Assembly: GCA_045544455.1 (NCBI GenBank)
Contig: JAZPYZ010000023.1
Location: 1-64,000 of the forward strand
DNA: 64,000 bases
Origin: JAZPYZ01 sp045544455
GTDB lineage: Bacteria; Bacillota; Clostridia; Oscillospirales; Acutalibacteraceae
Direction of reading: 5' to 3'
The notes beneath the pieces were generated by a model, which saw only the letters and a list, made by a program, of their open reading frames with translations, was not told where the DNA came from and made no database searches. Made by a program: the position numbers and the translations under genes. Shown here piece by piece: positions 1 through 8,459 of the stretch (position 1 is its first letter; each line of letters starts with the position of its first letter).

Positions 1-17
1 AAGCCCCACCGGGGCTT
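1..17. terminator. GC-rich hairpin cut by window edge
   Basis: AAGCCCC-acc-GGGGCTT followed by a T-rich stretch looks like an intrinsic terminator. The gene it serves lies outside the window. Confidence 0.6.
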
Positions 18-90
18 TCTCCCAAACTCTTGCTCGTTTCTCTCGCAGACTTTGGAGGTCGTTTCTCATCCCTTCGGAACGTTAAAATAA

Positions 91-118
91 AAACAGACGG
101 TCGTTTGACCGTCTGTTT
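91..118 (-). terminator. terminator of tRNA-Arg(ACG)
   Basis: A perfect 12-bp stem (AAACAGACGGTC) with a GTTT loop. On the minus strand it is followed by a T-run, and it sits directly downstream of the tRNA gene. Confidence 0.8.
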
Positions 119-121
119 TAT

Positions 122-198
122 TGGTGCGCCCGAAGGGATTCGAACCCCTGACCTTTTGGTTCGTAGCCAAACACTCTATCCAACTGAGCTACGAGCGC
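122..198 (-). tRNA. tRNA-Arg(ACG)
   Basis: The minus strand reads a full 77-nt cloverleaf. The acceptor stem GCGCTCG pairs with CGGGCGC and is followed by A and an encoded CCA. The anticodon loop CTACGAA has anticodon ACG (Arg, CGU). The T-arm GGTTCGAATCC is present. Confidence 0.95.
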
Positions 199-226
199 AT
201 GTCGCCCTCGCGGGACAACATCCCAT

Positions 227-255
227 ATTATACATATAGGAATCGAAATTGTCAA
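227..255 (-). promoter_or_regulatory. SigA promoter for tRNA-Arg
   Basis: On the minus strand TTGACA (250-255) and TATAAT (227-232) are separated by exactly 17 bp, about 30 bp before the tRNA. Both hexamers are perfect consensus, as expected for a stable RNA. Confidence 0.9.
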
Positions 256-285
256 GAGAATTCTTTTAAATTCAAGAAATTTCTT

Positions 286-1206
286 TTATTCGTTAGAATC
301 GGTGGTTTCGGACACGATATATTTCGGGCGGCCTTTGACCTCATCATAAATGCGCGCAATATAATGTCCGATGATACCGAGACTGATCATGATGGCACCG
401 CCGATGATCAACAACAGCAAAATTACGGTGGTAAACCCGGCCACCGCACGACCGGTAAAGAACCGGATCAGCGTTTGTACCGCCAACACCACCGAACAAC
501 ACAACAACATCATGCCCAACACACTCACGATCTGCAACGGGGCGGTCGAGAACGACGTAATGTTGCCGACGGCGTATTTGGTCAATTTTCTAAACGACCA
601 TTTCGATTGGCCGCGTTGACGTTGCTGTACCACAAACTCCACGGCGGTGGACTTGAACCCGGCCCAAAACGACAATGCGCGGAAGAAGGTGGCCCGTTCG
701 GGCAGAGCCAACAGTTCGTCTACGACCTGACGATCGAGCAGTTTGAAATCCGATGAACCGCGCATATCAAAATTAGCCAGCAAACTGATCAACCGATAGA
801 ACAATCCCGCGAATGCTCTATAAAATTTACTTTCCTTGCCGCGAGCGCGTTTTTTGCCTTCGACCACCTGATAGCCTTGTTGCCACAGCGCATACATTTC
901 CAAAATAACCGCCGGCGGAAACTGCAGGTCACAATCGGTAACGACACAACAATCACCGGTGGCGTGTTGTAAACCGGCAAAAATCGCGGCTTCTTTCCCA
1001 AAATTGCGGCTGAATTTCACCCCACGGATACGCGGGTTGCGCGACGCCTGTTCTTGAATCAAACGATAGGTATCGTCACGCGAACCGTCGTCCACAAACA
1101 CCAACTCATAATCCAGTGCGGAAAGCGTTTGTTCCATCACCGACGCGGTATGGGCAATATTGGATTGTTCGTTATACGAAGGAATGATCACCGATATAAC
1201 TGCCAT
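286..1206 (-). CDS. family 2 membrane glycosyltransferase (GtrB/DPM1-like)
   Basis: The 306-residue protein has an N-terminal GT-A fold: VIIPSYNE near the start, VDDGSRDDT around residue 37 and the metal/sugar-nucleotide motif DCDLQFPP around residue 90. Two hydrophobic helices follow near residues 230-290. This is the architecture of polyprenyl-phosphate glycosyltransferases, which load a sugar onto undecaprenyl phosphate at the inner membrane face. I chose the ATG at 1206 because the protein then starts MAVISVIIPSYNE, as the family does, and GGTGACG precedes it. An in-frame start 15 codons upstream is possible. The donor sugar cannot be told from sequence. Confidence 0.9.
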   Translation of the reverse strand: MAVISVIIPSYNEQSNIAHTASVMEQTLSALDYELVFVDDGSRDDTYRLIQEQASRNPRIRGVKFSRNFGKEAAIFAGLQHATGDCCVVTDCDLQFPPAVILEMYALWQQGYQVVEGKKRARGKESKFYRAFAGLFYRLISLLANFDMRGSSDFKLLDRQVVDELLALPERATFFRALSFWAGFKSTAVEFVVQQRQRGQSKWSFRKLTKYAVGNITSFSTAPLQIVSVLGMMLLCCSVVLAVQTLIRFFTGRAVAGFTTVILLLLIIGGAIMISLGIIGHYIARIYDEVKGRPKYIVSETTDSNE

Positions 1207-1239
1207 GTTTTCGTCACCGTCTTTTTTATACTTTGTTTT

Positions 1240-1268
1240 AGTATACCGCATTCATCGGTCGAATGCAA
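1240..1268 (-). promoter_or_regulatory. probable promoter of the glycosyltransferase gene
   Basis: Minus strand: TTGCAT (1263-1268), 17 bp, then TATACT (1240-1245), about 34 bp before the ATG. It lies beside the terminator of the upstream operon. Confidence 0.6.
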
Positions 1269-1275
1269 CCGAAAA

Positions 1276-1309
1276 TCCGACACCGGGCATGCGATACCGG
1301 TGTCGGATG
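1276..1309 (-). terminator. terminator of the ABC/GldG/DUF4340 operon
   Basis: A 12-bp stem ATCCGACACCGG/CCGGTGTCGGAT, followed on the minus strand by TTTTC, right after the stop of the DUF4340 gene. Confidence 0.75.
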
Positions 1310-1322
1310 ATGGTAAAACTTA

Positions 1323-2813
1323 TTAGTTAACGCTTACGGTTTTGCCGGACAGATACCGATCGGTTTGCTCGATCAGATTTTCGACCGTCGATGCCGCCAC
1401 CGCATACACTTCGCCGTTGAGTTGCTCACACGCATAGGTGTTGGCCGAATCTTTATACAGATTCGCGCGGACAACGCTTTCGCCGGCGGTGTTGACCAGT
1501 TCGATGATGACCGCCGGTTCTTTATCCGGTTTGGTAGCCGAACCAACGCGCGGCATGTTCATCAACACTTGATACAAACGGCGGAACTGTGTCACATCCA
1601 GCGATTGGCCGTCGAGAGCCACTTTCATCGTCTCTTCCCCTTCGGCAACGTTGTCGAGATGAGTGAGTTCAAACGTATGGGGTTGTTCGTCATACGTGAT
1701 CGATACCGACGCGATATCGACAATATCCAACATAAACAACACGTTGCTGGCGATATCGTCATACTGATACGCGATCCATGGCACCGCATCGGCGGTAACG
1801 GCGTAAATGGCGTTTACACCGTCGAGCATCGCGTAATAATACCCGTTTTCGTCCTGATTTCCGAACCGCACGGTATAACTTTGCGGATTATACGTGGAAT
1901 AGGTTTTGTTCCCGTTTTTATCTTCGGTATAGGTTTCGATCGCGAGATCGATCGACAGTTGACTGTACGGATCCGATAACCCACACGCTTGAATTTGTTC
2001 CGCGGTCGGGTGCAAAATCTCGGCATGCAGCGCATCAACCGTACGCAGTTCGCCGATGATGGTTTCCAACTCGGAATCGGTGGAGATACCCACCCGATAG
2101 GGGCTTGAAATGTAGTACCCGTAATACGGGAACTCGTCGGCGGTTTCTTCCGTGATCGAATGCAACGTGATCGCCTGATCACGCACACTGCCGGACAGTT
2201 CCGCTTGGATGATGATGCTGGCGCCGTTTTCGTCACCTTCGTTGATGGTCGGCGTGGTCACCAAGGTCTTATTCACATACGTGCGCACATCCGACCGGAA
2301 CAAACCGGCTTTATACGTGCCGATAAGATAGATGTTCTCGTCGTCCTGTTGACGGAAATAATATCCGTCTCCGCCAGGTTCCATATTGCCCACCTCAAAC
2401 GAGAAGGTAGAACCATCCTGATAGGTGACCGTATAAGTCGCCGAAGGGGTATCTAACCCAAAATCCTCCGGCGAATCGGTGGATTCGACCACGAGTTTAT
2501 CCGCCTCGAGTGTCAGGAAATATCCCGTTAACGTATCGATCGCAGACGCATCGACCGGCAGGTCTTCGTATCCCTCGATAGCCCATTGTCCGTCCTCATC
2601 GACGTATAAGCGGAACGCCTCGCCGTCGTACGTAACGTCGACCGACGACACGGTGATGTCTTCGCCTTTTTCCAACAAGACGATGGCTTCATCGGCATCG
2701 GTGGTATCGCCCGGTTCTTCCGCTTGGGGCAGTGTCAGCAACACCACCATCGCCACCGCCAATACCAAAATGACAGAACCGGCGATTAACAGGTTTTTTA
2801 TCCGTTTACTCAT
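1323..2813 (-). CDS. DUF4340 membrane-anchored protein, last gene of ABC operon
   Basis: A 496-residue protein with one N-terminal membrane helix (residues ~7-27) and a long extracytoplasmic part. It contains repeated modules of the type 'G.DTP..TYTV...DG....F.VG', typical of DUF4340, which usually follows GldG-like genes. Its ATG overlaps the upstream stop as ATGA (2810-2813), so translation is coupled and the 25 extra upstream codons in the same frame are not used. The function of DUF4340 is unknown. Its constant pairing with GldF/GldG-type ABC systems suggests an external accessory subunit. Confidence 0.85.
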   Translation of the reverse strand: MSKRIKNLLIAGSVILVLAVAMVVLLTLPQAEEPGDTTDADEAIVLLEKGEDITVSSVDVTYDGEAFRLYVDEDGQWAIEGYEDLPVDASAIDTLTGYFLTLEADKLVVESTDSPEDFGLDTPSATYTVTYQDGSTFSFEVGNMEPGGDGYYFRQQDDENIYLIGTYKAGLFRSDVRTYVNKTLVTTPTINEGDENGASIIIQAELSGSVRDQAITLHSITEETADEFPYYGYYISSPYRVGISTDSELETIIGELRTVDALHAEILHPTAEQIQACGLSDPYSQLSIDLAIETYTEDKNGNKTYSTYNPQSYTVRFGNQDENGYYYAMLDGVNAIYAVTADAVPWIAYQYDDIASNVLFMLDIVDIASVSITYDEQPHTFELTHLDNVAEGEETMKVALDGQSLDVTQFRRLYQVLMNMPRVGSATKPDKEPAVIIELVNTAGESVVRANLYKDSANTYACEQLNGEVYAVAASTVENLIEQTDRYLSGKTVSVN

Positions 2814-4507
2814 AAATTCTTCCTCTTCACAAACACGATCAGGCAGATGACCATGGTCACGACCGGAATGATGATGGTGAACACCCACAAACCGAGCACG
2901 ATTTGCGTGTTGGCATCAAACTCCAAGGTTTCTTGTTTAACCGATTTCGAACTGATCTCGGTCGCGCCTTCGTTACCCGACATACCGTTGAGCAGTTGGA
3001 GCGTCAAACTTTCGTTTTGGGTTTGTTGCATACTCATGATATACGAATCCATCAACAACGTCGTTCCGCCGACCAGCACGTGCGTGGTGACCTGCGGACT
3101 ACCTTCCACGTCGTTATCATACGCAACATTCATCGCCATGACCATACCGTTGATCGGGTATTCGGACGCCGCCACCCCTTCGGCTCCTTCTTCGGTGTTG
3201 GTGATATCCATCAACATCGCACTGTCCGGGAAGGTGAGCACCGGCACGTTATAGAGCGACAGTTCGGTGTTGTTTTCTTTATGCGCGATCAACTGACGGG
3301 TGTTGCAGGCGATCGCGGTTTTGCCTTGCAGTTCGGCCGCGTAATCGGTGGCCGCAATATCGGCATACACATAGTACGGGTTGTAGTTGTAACTCAACAC
3401 CGCCAATCGATCGGTTTGGGTTTCGTATACCATGTTATTGGTAACTTCAATACCGTAATCGATTTCCAAGAAACCATACAGTTTTTCCATATCTTCGACC
3501 GTGGTTTCCGGATCGAGCAGAACCACCAGGTTGCGGTCCAGTTTGCCGTTGTTATTCAACCACGAGCGCAGACGGGTGAGTTCCTCTTCAGTATAGTCGA
3601 CCGTCGGACCAATGATCATGGCCAACGTACTGTCTTCCGGGAACTCCGCTTGGGAGGTCAGGTTAAGATCGGTGAAGGTATACCCGTTGAGGCCTAACGT
3701 TTCTTTCAGGCCGGTGATGGTATATTCATCCTCTTCGTGACCGGTGAGCATAGTGACGTGCACTTCGCGCGCATCGACCACCAAACTGATCTGCGATGCC
3801 AAAATCGTTTCGACGTTGGAATCGTAATCATAACTCGCGCCGTAATAACCGGAAGACGTTTCTTGAGCGGTAAACAGATCTTCGTACGAGATCACACGAT
3901 ACCGATCTTCGCACTCGAACAAAACGTCGTTGGTCGAAGCGCCAAACGCTTCATACTGCGTGGCCAATGTCGGGTTAGCGGTGAGATCTACGTATTCGAT
4001 CGTTACGCGTCCTTCGGTAATCGACTCATATTGTTTGGTCATTTCGTGGAACTGCATAAAGATCTTATTTAGTTCCTCATAGTCCGCGGTAAACGGGCCG
4101 GACGTAACGGTTTCTTCATCCATAAACATGGTGATCTTGACGTCTTTTTCGACGGTTTTGGCAAACGCTTTACTGTCGTCCGACAAGGTATAGATCATGT
4201 CGGAGGTCAAGTCGATCGACAACGGAAACCGTTCGTAGATCAAACTGGCCACCACGTTAAGCAGGATACACGCAACCACTACGGCTGCCGTGATACCGAC
4301 CGACACCGCACCGAAACGGAATTTGCGCTGCTTGAATTTGGCGATAAAGGCTTTGAACTTGCTCTCTTTTTTCTCGGTCACGTTCAAAACTTGGTCGTTG
4401 TTCTCGTCCGGTTGGGCGGATTCAGCCGCGGGTTGTGCAACGGATTGCGCGTCTGCCGTTTCGGTCACGATTTCTTCGTTGATCAAAGATTCTTCTTTCT
4501 TTTTCAT
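2810..4507 (-). CDS. GldG-like ABC transporter auxiliary protein
   Basis: 565 residues: an acidic cytoplasmic N-terminus of ~70 residues, a membrane helix near 80-105, a large extracytoplasmic domain including the stretch LTGHEEDEYT, and a C-terminal helix followed by VKRKNL. This is the layout of GldG (ABC_transp_aux), found beside ABC-2 permeases. In Bacteroidetes it belongs to gliding, but Firmicutes homologues are of unknown role and there is no gliding machinery here. The ATG at 4507 has AAGGAGG about 10 nt upstream. It is third in an ATPase-permease-GldG-DUF4340 operon. Confidence 0.85.
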   Translation of the reverse strand: MKKKEESLINEEIVTETADAQSVAQPAAESAQPDENNDQVLNVTEKKESKFKAFIAKFKQRKFRFGAVSVGITAAVVVACILLNVVASLIYERFPLSIDLTSDMIYTLSDDSKAFAKTVEKDVKITMFMDEETVTSGPFTADYEELNKIFMQFHEMTKQYESITEGRVTIEYVDLTANPTLATQYEAFGASTNDVLFECEDRYRVISYEDLFTAQETSSGYYGASYDYDSNVETILASQISLVVDAREVHVTMLTGHEEDEYTITGLKETLGLNGYTFTDLNLTSQAEFPEDSTLAMIIGPTVDYTEEELTRLRSWLNNNGKLDRNLVVLLDPETTVEDMEKLYGFLEIDYGIEVTNNMVYETQTDRLAVLSYNYNPYYVYADIAATDYAAELQGKTAIACNTRQLIAHKENNTELSLYNVPVLTFPDSAMLMDITNTEEGAEGVAASEYPINGMVMAMNVAYDNDVEGSPQVTTHVLVGGTTLLMDSYIMSMQQTQNESLTLQLLNGMSGNEGATEISSKSVKQETLEFDANTQIVLGLWVFTIIIPVVTMVICLIVFVKRKNL

Positions 4508-4521
4508 CGTGTCGCCCCTCC

Positions 4522-5232
4522 TTAACTCCATCTCTTACGGTCCAGTATGCGCACCGTAAGGAACAAAAACAACGCTTGCATACTTAAAAAGAATATCACG
4601 CTATCGTAACTGATCACGCCGACGGTAAACTCGCTGTAACGAGTGGAAACCGATAAAAAGCTGATGATCATCGTCAACACCTCGTTGCCGGAAAACACAT
4701 ACGAAAGCGTATCCATCAAGATCATGACCAAGCTTACGGCAAAGGTGCCGAGCGCCGCGATCAACTGGCTTTCGGTCAAGCTCGAGATCAACAAACCGAC
4801 CGCGATAACCATGCCACCCAGCAACAACATCCCGAGGAAGTTGCCGAACACAACCAACCAGTCGGGGCTGACACGGGTGGAAATGATCAGTGCATACACC
4901 AAGGTAATGGATAAACCGATTGCGAACACCGCCAGTGCCGCCAAAAATTTGCCAACCACGATACCGGTCAAACTCACCGGTGCGGTGAGCAATGCCTGAT
5001 CGGTCTTTTGGCGTTTTTCTTCACTCATCAGTCGCATAGTCAAGATCGGCAAGACCAACAACAGTACGATACTGAACAAACTCTCATACACACCGGTCAA
5101 GTCGGGACTGCCGCTGATGAGGTTGTTGGTATAAAACATAAAGCCGGAAAAGGCAAAAATGACCGCCAGCACGCAGTAACCGATCGGCGAGGTGAAAAAC
5201 GTTTTAAATTCGCGTCTGAAAATCGCAGCCAT
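4522..5232 (-). CDS. ABC-2 type permease (GldF-like)
   Basis: 236 residues beginning MAAIFRREFKTFFTSP, the usual ABC-2 entry helix, with six predicted membrane helices. The intracellular EEKRQKTDQALLTAPVS segment after helix 2 is typical of GldF/NosY-like permeases. The gene starts 4 bp after the ATPase stop. With the neighbouring ATPase it should form the membrane part of an exporter of unknown substrate. Confidence 0.9.
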   Translation of the reverse strand: MAAIFRREFKTFFTSPIGYCVLAVIFAFSGFMFYTNNLISGSPDLTGVYESLFSIVLLLVLPILTMRLMSEEKRQKTDQALLTAPVSLTGIVVGKFLAALAVFAIGLSITLVYALIISTRVSPDWLVVFGNFLGMLLLGGMVIAVGLLISSLTESQLIAALGTFAVSLVMILMDTLSYVFSGNEVLTMIISFLSVSTRYSEFTVGVISYDSVIFFLSMQALFLFLTVRILDRKRWS

Positions 5233-5236
5233 ACTC

Positions 5237-6193
5237 TCACTTCTTTCTGTTAGGAATATTGAGTTGTTCGCTGGTAAGAGCGATGAAGATTTCTTCTAAC
5301 GTCATTTCCATCGAACGCATTTCGTAAATCGGCCAGTTGCGCGCCGCCAACCGGTCAAAGATGGCGCGGCGTACGTCGCAACCCTCTTTGGGTTCGAGCG
5401 CAAACGACACCACACCGGGTTCGCGCGCACTTAGCGGCGTCACCTTTTTCATGCCGTCGATGTGTTCGAGCAGATCGTACACATCGTCCATCGGGCCAGC
5501 GACCGACAAGCGCAAACGATGGTCGGACGAATATTGGGCCGATAGGTTTTTCGGAGTATCGTCTGCCACGATCTGGCCGCGGTTGATGATGATGATCCGA
5601 TCGCACACGGCTTCCACTTCGGACAGAATGTGCGACGACAAAATAACCGTATGGTGTTTGCCGAGCCGTTTGATCAAGGTGCGAATCTCGATGATTTGGT
5701 TCGGATCCAGACCAACCGTCGGTTCGTCCAGCACCAAGATCGGCGGATTACCGATAAGCGCTTGTGCAATGCCGACACGTTGCCGATACCCCTTGGACAG
5801 GTTTTTGATCAAGCGATTATACACGTGCTCGATTTTGACCACTTTACAGATCTCTTCCAAGTGTTTCGCACGATTGAGTTGACACTTCTTTAAATCATAC
5901 ATAAACTCGAGATATTCCCCTACCGTCATATCGATATACAACGGAGGTTGTTCCGGCAGATAGCCGATACTCGCTTTCGCTTGGTTGGGCTCGTCCAGCA
6001 CGTCAAACCCGTTTACCGTCGCAACCCCTTCGGTCGCCGACAAGTATCCGGTCAAGATGTTCATCGTGGTGGTTTTACCGGCACCGTTCGGACCGAGAAA
6101 ACCGACGATTTCCCCCTCGTTGACGGTAAAGGAAATATCATTGACTGCGCAATGCGTTCCGTACCGTTTGGTCAGGTTTTTGACCTCAATCAT
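5237..6193 (-). CDS. ABC transporter ATP-binding protein
   Basis: 318 residues. Walker A GPNGAGKTT (~residues 34-42), Q-loop GYLPEQPPLY, signature LSKGYRQRVG, Walker B ILVLDEP and the switch HILSEVEAVCD are all intact. The C-terminal ~90 residues are the accessory domain of the CcmA/GldA/NosF group. The gene heads the operon with the ABC-2 permease, GldG-like and DUF4340 genes. AGGAGGGACCACC precedes the ATG. Confidence 0.95.
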   Translation of the reverse strand: MIEVKNLTKRYGTHCAVNDISFTVNEGEIVGFLGPNGAGKTTTMNILTGYLSATEGVATVNGFDVLDEPNQAKASIGYLPEQPPLYIDMTVGEYLEFMYDLKKCQLNRAKHLEEICKVVKIEHVYNRLIKNLSKGYRQRVGIAQALIGNPPILVLDEPTVGLDPNQIIEIRTLIKRLGKHHTVILSSHILSEVEAVCDRIIIINRGQIVADDTPKNLSAQYSSDHRLRLSVAGPMDDVYDLLEHIDGMKKVTPLSAREPGVVSFALEPKEGCDVRRAIFDRLAARNWPIYEMRSMEMTLEEIFIALTSEQLNIPNRKK

Positions 6194-6240
6194 GGTGGTC
6201 CCTCCTAAAAGAAATGGATTGAGTTTGCTTTATTGTATCG

Positions 6241-6258
6241 AAATTGTGAACACAATTT
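6241..6258. promoter_or_regulatory. inverted repeat, candidate operator of the ABC operon
   Basis: AAATTGTG-aa-CACAATTT has perfect 8-bp arms and lies ~50 bp upstream of the ATPase ATG, next to a possible TACAAT -10 on the minus strand. Such a position suits a dimeric repressor. No cognate regulator gene is adjacent. Confidence 0.5.
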
Positions 6259-6311
6259 GTAAACAGAGTTTTAAGATTGTATGTGCAGGGTGTGACATCT
6301 ATACGAAAAGA

Positions 6312-6344
6312 ACAGACGAATACCCGCGCAGGGTATTCGCCTGT
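6312..6344 (-). terminator. terminator downstream of cpsD-like gene
   Basis: A 9-bp stem CGAATACCC/GGGTATTCG extended by ACAG/CTGT, with loop GCGCA and a T-rich tail (TTCTTTTC) on the minus strand. It separates the Wzz/CpsD pair from the ABC operon. Confidence 0.65.
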
Positions 6345-6356
6345 GGATCGCACGGT

Positions 6357-7070
6357 TTATTTTTCCGCGTATTTGTAGTTATACGAATAATATTTCTTAT
6401 AGTTATATCCGTATGCGGCCGTCGGATCGGTCACGCCGTTGATCACAACGCCCAGTACCGTGCCGCCGACTTTATCGATGTTTTCGCGTGCATATTCGAG
6501 TTCCAGATAGGTGGTGCTCTTATAGCGCGCTACCAACAAGACGCCACCGGCATATGCCGCCAATACGCTGAGATCCGCCACGACGTTGATCGGCGGCGTA
6601 TCAATAAACACGACATCATATTGTTTAACCGCCCAATCAAGCAGATCGTGCATATTTTGCGAACCAAGCAGTTCACTCGGGTTAGGCGGAATGCAACCGG
6701 CCGTGATCAAATCCAGATTCGCCACGATCTCGTGGTGAACGGTATCGTCGAACTGAGCAAAACCGCCCAGCACATCGGACAAGCCGACTTCGTTTTTGAT
6801 CTGGAACAGACGGTGCAGTTTCGGTTTGCGCATATCAGCTTCGATCAACAACACCTTTTCCCCTTTTTGCGCGGTGGTCAGCGCCAAGTTGGTAACGGTG
6901 GTCGATTTACCGACGTTGGGTTCGGCACTCGACACCAACACGATCTTTTGCTCGTTGGTGGACATCGCAAACTGCAGGTTGGTGCGCAACACCTTATACG
7001 ATTCGGTGATGCGGAACGCCGAGGCTTCACGCCGAGAATGGCGACGCTTTTTCGGTTTCTCATTCTTCAT
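6357..7070 (-). CDS. CpsD/CapB-type tyrosine kinase for polysaccharide synthesis
   Basis: 237 residues with the BY-kinase motifs: Walker A near AEPNVGKST, Walker A' VLLIEADMRKP and Walker B DVVFIDTPP. The C-terminus is a tyrosine cluster (YGYNYKKYYSYNYKY), the autophosphorylation tail of CpsD/EpsB kinases. These cytoplasmic kinases pair with a separate Wzz-like membrane activator, encoded just upstream and overlapping by 11 bp. The ATG at 7070 has GGAG 9 nt upstream; the ATG three codons earlier abuts the ribosome site and is less likely. No polysaccharide polymerase genes lie beside it, so the pair may act on a distant locus. Confidence 0.92.
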   Translation of the reverse strand: MKNEKPKKRRHSRREASAFRITESYKVLRTNLQFAMSTNEQKIVLVSSAEPNVGKSTTVTNLALTTAQKGEKVLLIEADMRKPKLHRLFQIKNEVGLSDVLGGFAQFDDTVHHEIVANLDLITAGCIPPNPSELLGSQNMHDLLDWAVKQYDVVFIDTPPINVVADLSVLAAYAGGVLLVARYKSTTYLELEYARENIDKVGGTVLGVVINGVTDPTAAYGYNYKKYYSYNYKYAEK

Positions 7071-7761
7071 GTTCCACATCTCCTTTATTTAACATAGCAA
7101 AGGACGGAATTTCGCCCAACACCATCAAATCATCCATTCGTTGTTTGAATTCCGCTTCGTTGCCGATCCGGGTATCCATCATCTGGAACACCAGCACCGC
7201 AATAATCAAGATCAGCGCACCGGCTACGCCACCGGCCAAACAGTTTTGTACCATGTTCGGCGCACTCGGAACAACCGGCAAACTCGCTTCGTCCAGCACT
7301 TTGACCTTAGCGACTTCGTACAGTTCGGACATCACTTCGGGCGAAACCGCTACGATCGCACTGCAATACAAAAAGGCGGTGGCCGGATCTTCGGCCGTCG
7401 CTTGAATGATCACCGCTTCGTTGTTCGAAGTGGAACCAAAACTGAGCGAAGCAGCCAGTTCGTTGGTAGTCGTGCCGTCATCCAACAACGCGGCCGCTTT
7501 TTCCAACGCAAAATCACTGTTGAAAATAACACGAGTCGAATCCACCAACGTCTGTGCGGCGGCCAAGTTACCGGTCGATATATATTCGGTTGACAGGTTA
7601 CCGTTTTGGATATGTAATTTCGCACTGGAAGTATATTGATCCGGGATCAAAAAGTGTGTTACCACACCCATTAATCCGGCACCGACGATCGCGCACAGTA
7701 AGGCCCAAGCCCAGAACCGGCGGATCAACCGGACAACCATCTCAAAACTAAGTTGTTGCAT
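7060..7761 (-). CDS. Wzz/CpsC-type chain-length determinant
   Basis: 233 residues with a membrane helix at each end (about 20-40 and 170-195) around an extracytoplasmic domain, and a short cytoplasmic tail. This is the CpsC/YwqC form that activates a separate BY-kinase. The ATG at 7761 is preferred because AGGAGG lies 9 nt upstream, whereas the ATG three codons earlier touches it. It is the first gene of a two-gene operon with the kinase. Confidence 0.9.
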   Translation of the reverse strand: MQQLSFEMVVRLIRRFWAWALLCAIVGAGLMGVVTHFLIPDQYTSSAKLHIQNGNLSTEYISTGNLAAAQTLVDSTRVIFNSDFALEKAAALLDDGTTTNELAASLSFGSTSNNEAVIIQATAEDPATAFLYCSAIVAVSPEVMSELYEVAKVKVLDEASLPVVPSAPNMVQNCLAGGVAGALILIIAVLVFQMMDTRIGNEAEFKQRMDDLMVLGEIPSFAMLNKGDVEHEE

Positions 7762-7836
7762 AAACTGCATCCTCCTGAAAAATAGCCTTCGCGTTTCCGC
7801 GAGCCCATAAAAAACCTATTCTAATTAAACACACCT

Positions 7837-7865
7837 ATCATATCACTTTTTTTGAGTATCGTCAA
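7837..7865 (-). promoter_or_regulatory. promoter of the wzz-cpsD operon
   Basis: Minus strand: TTGACG (7860-7865), 17 bp, TATGAT (7837-7842). It leaves a leader of about 70 nt before the ATG. Confidence 0.8.
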
Positions 7866-7935
7866 TCGTTTTTTGAAATTCTTCGCGTTTTACCGTTTCC
7901 ATATTTTTCACAAGGAAAATTGCGAAAAATTATCG

Positions 7936-7965
7936 TTGAAATGCGGATAGCGAATATGCTATACT
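7936..7965 (+). promoter_or_regulatory. promoter of the Xre regulator operon
   Basis: TTGAAA (7936-7941), 18 bp, TATACT (7960-7965), ~40 bp before the xre start and diverging from the wzz promoter. TATCG and CGAATA repeats around it could bind the encoded regulator, but I see no clear palindrome. Confidence 0.65.
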
Positions 7966-8008
7966 GGTAATATATTGGATAGAAGATTGATAAGGGGGGG
8001 TTCGCCGA

Positions 8009-8434
8009 ATGCCGAAAAAACCATTGAGTAACGTGTTGTTTGCTGAGCGACTGCGCAGTTTGCGTCGTGCACAGGGATGGACACAACTGCACGTCGCCGA
8101 AGCGCTCGGGATCAAACGTTCCACCTATGCTTATTATGAAACGCGCACCAGCGAACCCGATATGGAAACGCTGATCAAATTGGCGCGGTTATTTAATACC
8201 TCGATCGACTTTTTGATTGGGCACGCTGCCGACTACGATACTCATCGGTTTGTCTATAACCAAGCGGCCGAAACCGACGATATTATACTGACCGATCGGG
8301 AGGAATCGTTGTTGCGGATGTTTCGGTCGATCGATCACGCCAAACAAGAACAGATCATTGCCGAAATCAACGCCATGTTACGTGATACATACGATCAATT
8401 TCCGGATGAAACCACCATGCATGGAGACGCCTGA
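8009..8434 (+). CDS. Xre-family transcriptional regulator
   Basis: 141 residues. An HTH_3 domain at residues ~10-65 has the usual pattern LRSLRRAQGWTQ, VAEALGIKRSTYAYYETR and EPDMETLIKLARLF. The C-terminal ~70 residues are variable and may serve in dimerisation. AAGGGGGGG lies 8 nt before the ATG. It leads a plus-strand run with the LCP-like and transglutaminase-like genes and diverges from wzz, so it may control one or both envelope operons; that link is inference. Confidence 0.88.
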   Translation: MPKKPLSNVLFAERLRSLRRAQGWTQLHVAEALGIKRSTYAYYETRTSEPDMETLIKLARLFNTSIDFLIGHAADYDTHRFVYNQAAETDDIILTDREESLLRMFRSIDHAKQEQIIAEINAMLRDTYDQFPDETTMHGDA

Positions 8435-8459
8435 CCGGACCTATAAGGAGACTATCATT

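Noticed and set aside
121..756. Long plus-strand frame across the tRNA and glycosyltransferase region
   Set aside because: It runs through the tRNA-Arg gene and is antisense to a well-supported glycosyltransferase; no ribosome site.
2903..3697. 264-codon plus-strand frame inside the GldG-like gene
   Set aside because: Antisense shadow of a gene with clear operon context and ATGA coupling; Arg/His-rich text typical of a shadow frame.
5985..7097. 370-codon plus-strand frame across the ABC and CpsD genes
   Set aside because: It crosses a terminator and a palindromic operator and is antisense to two motif-rich genes.
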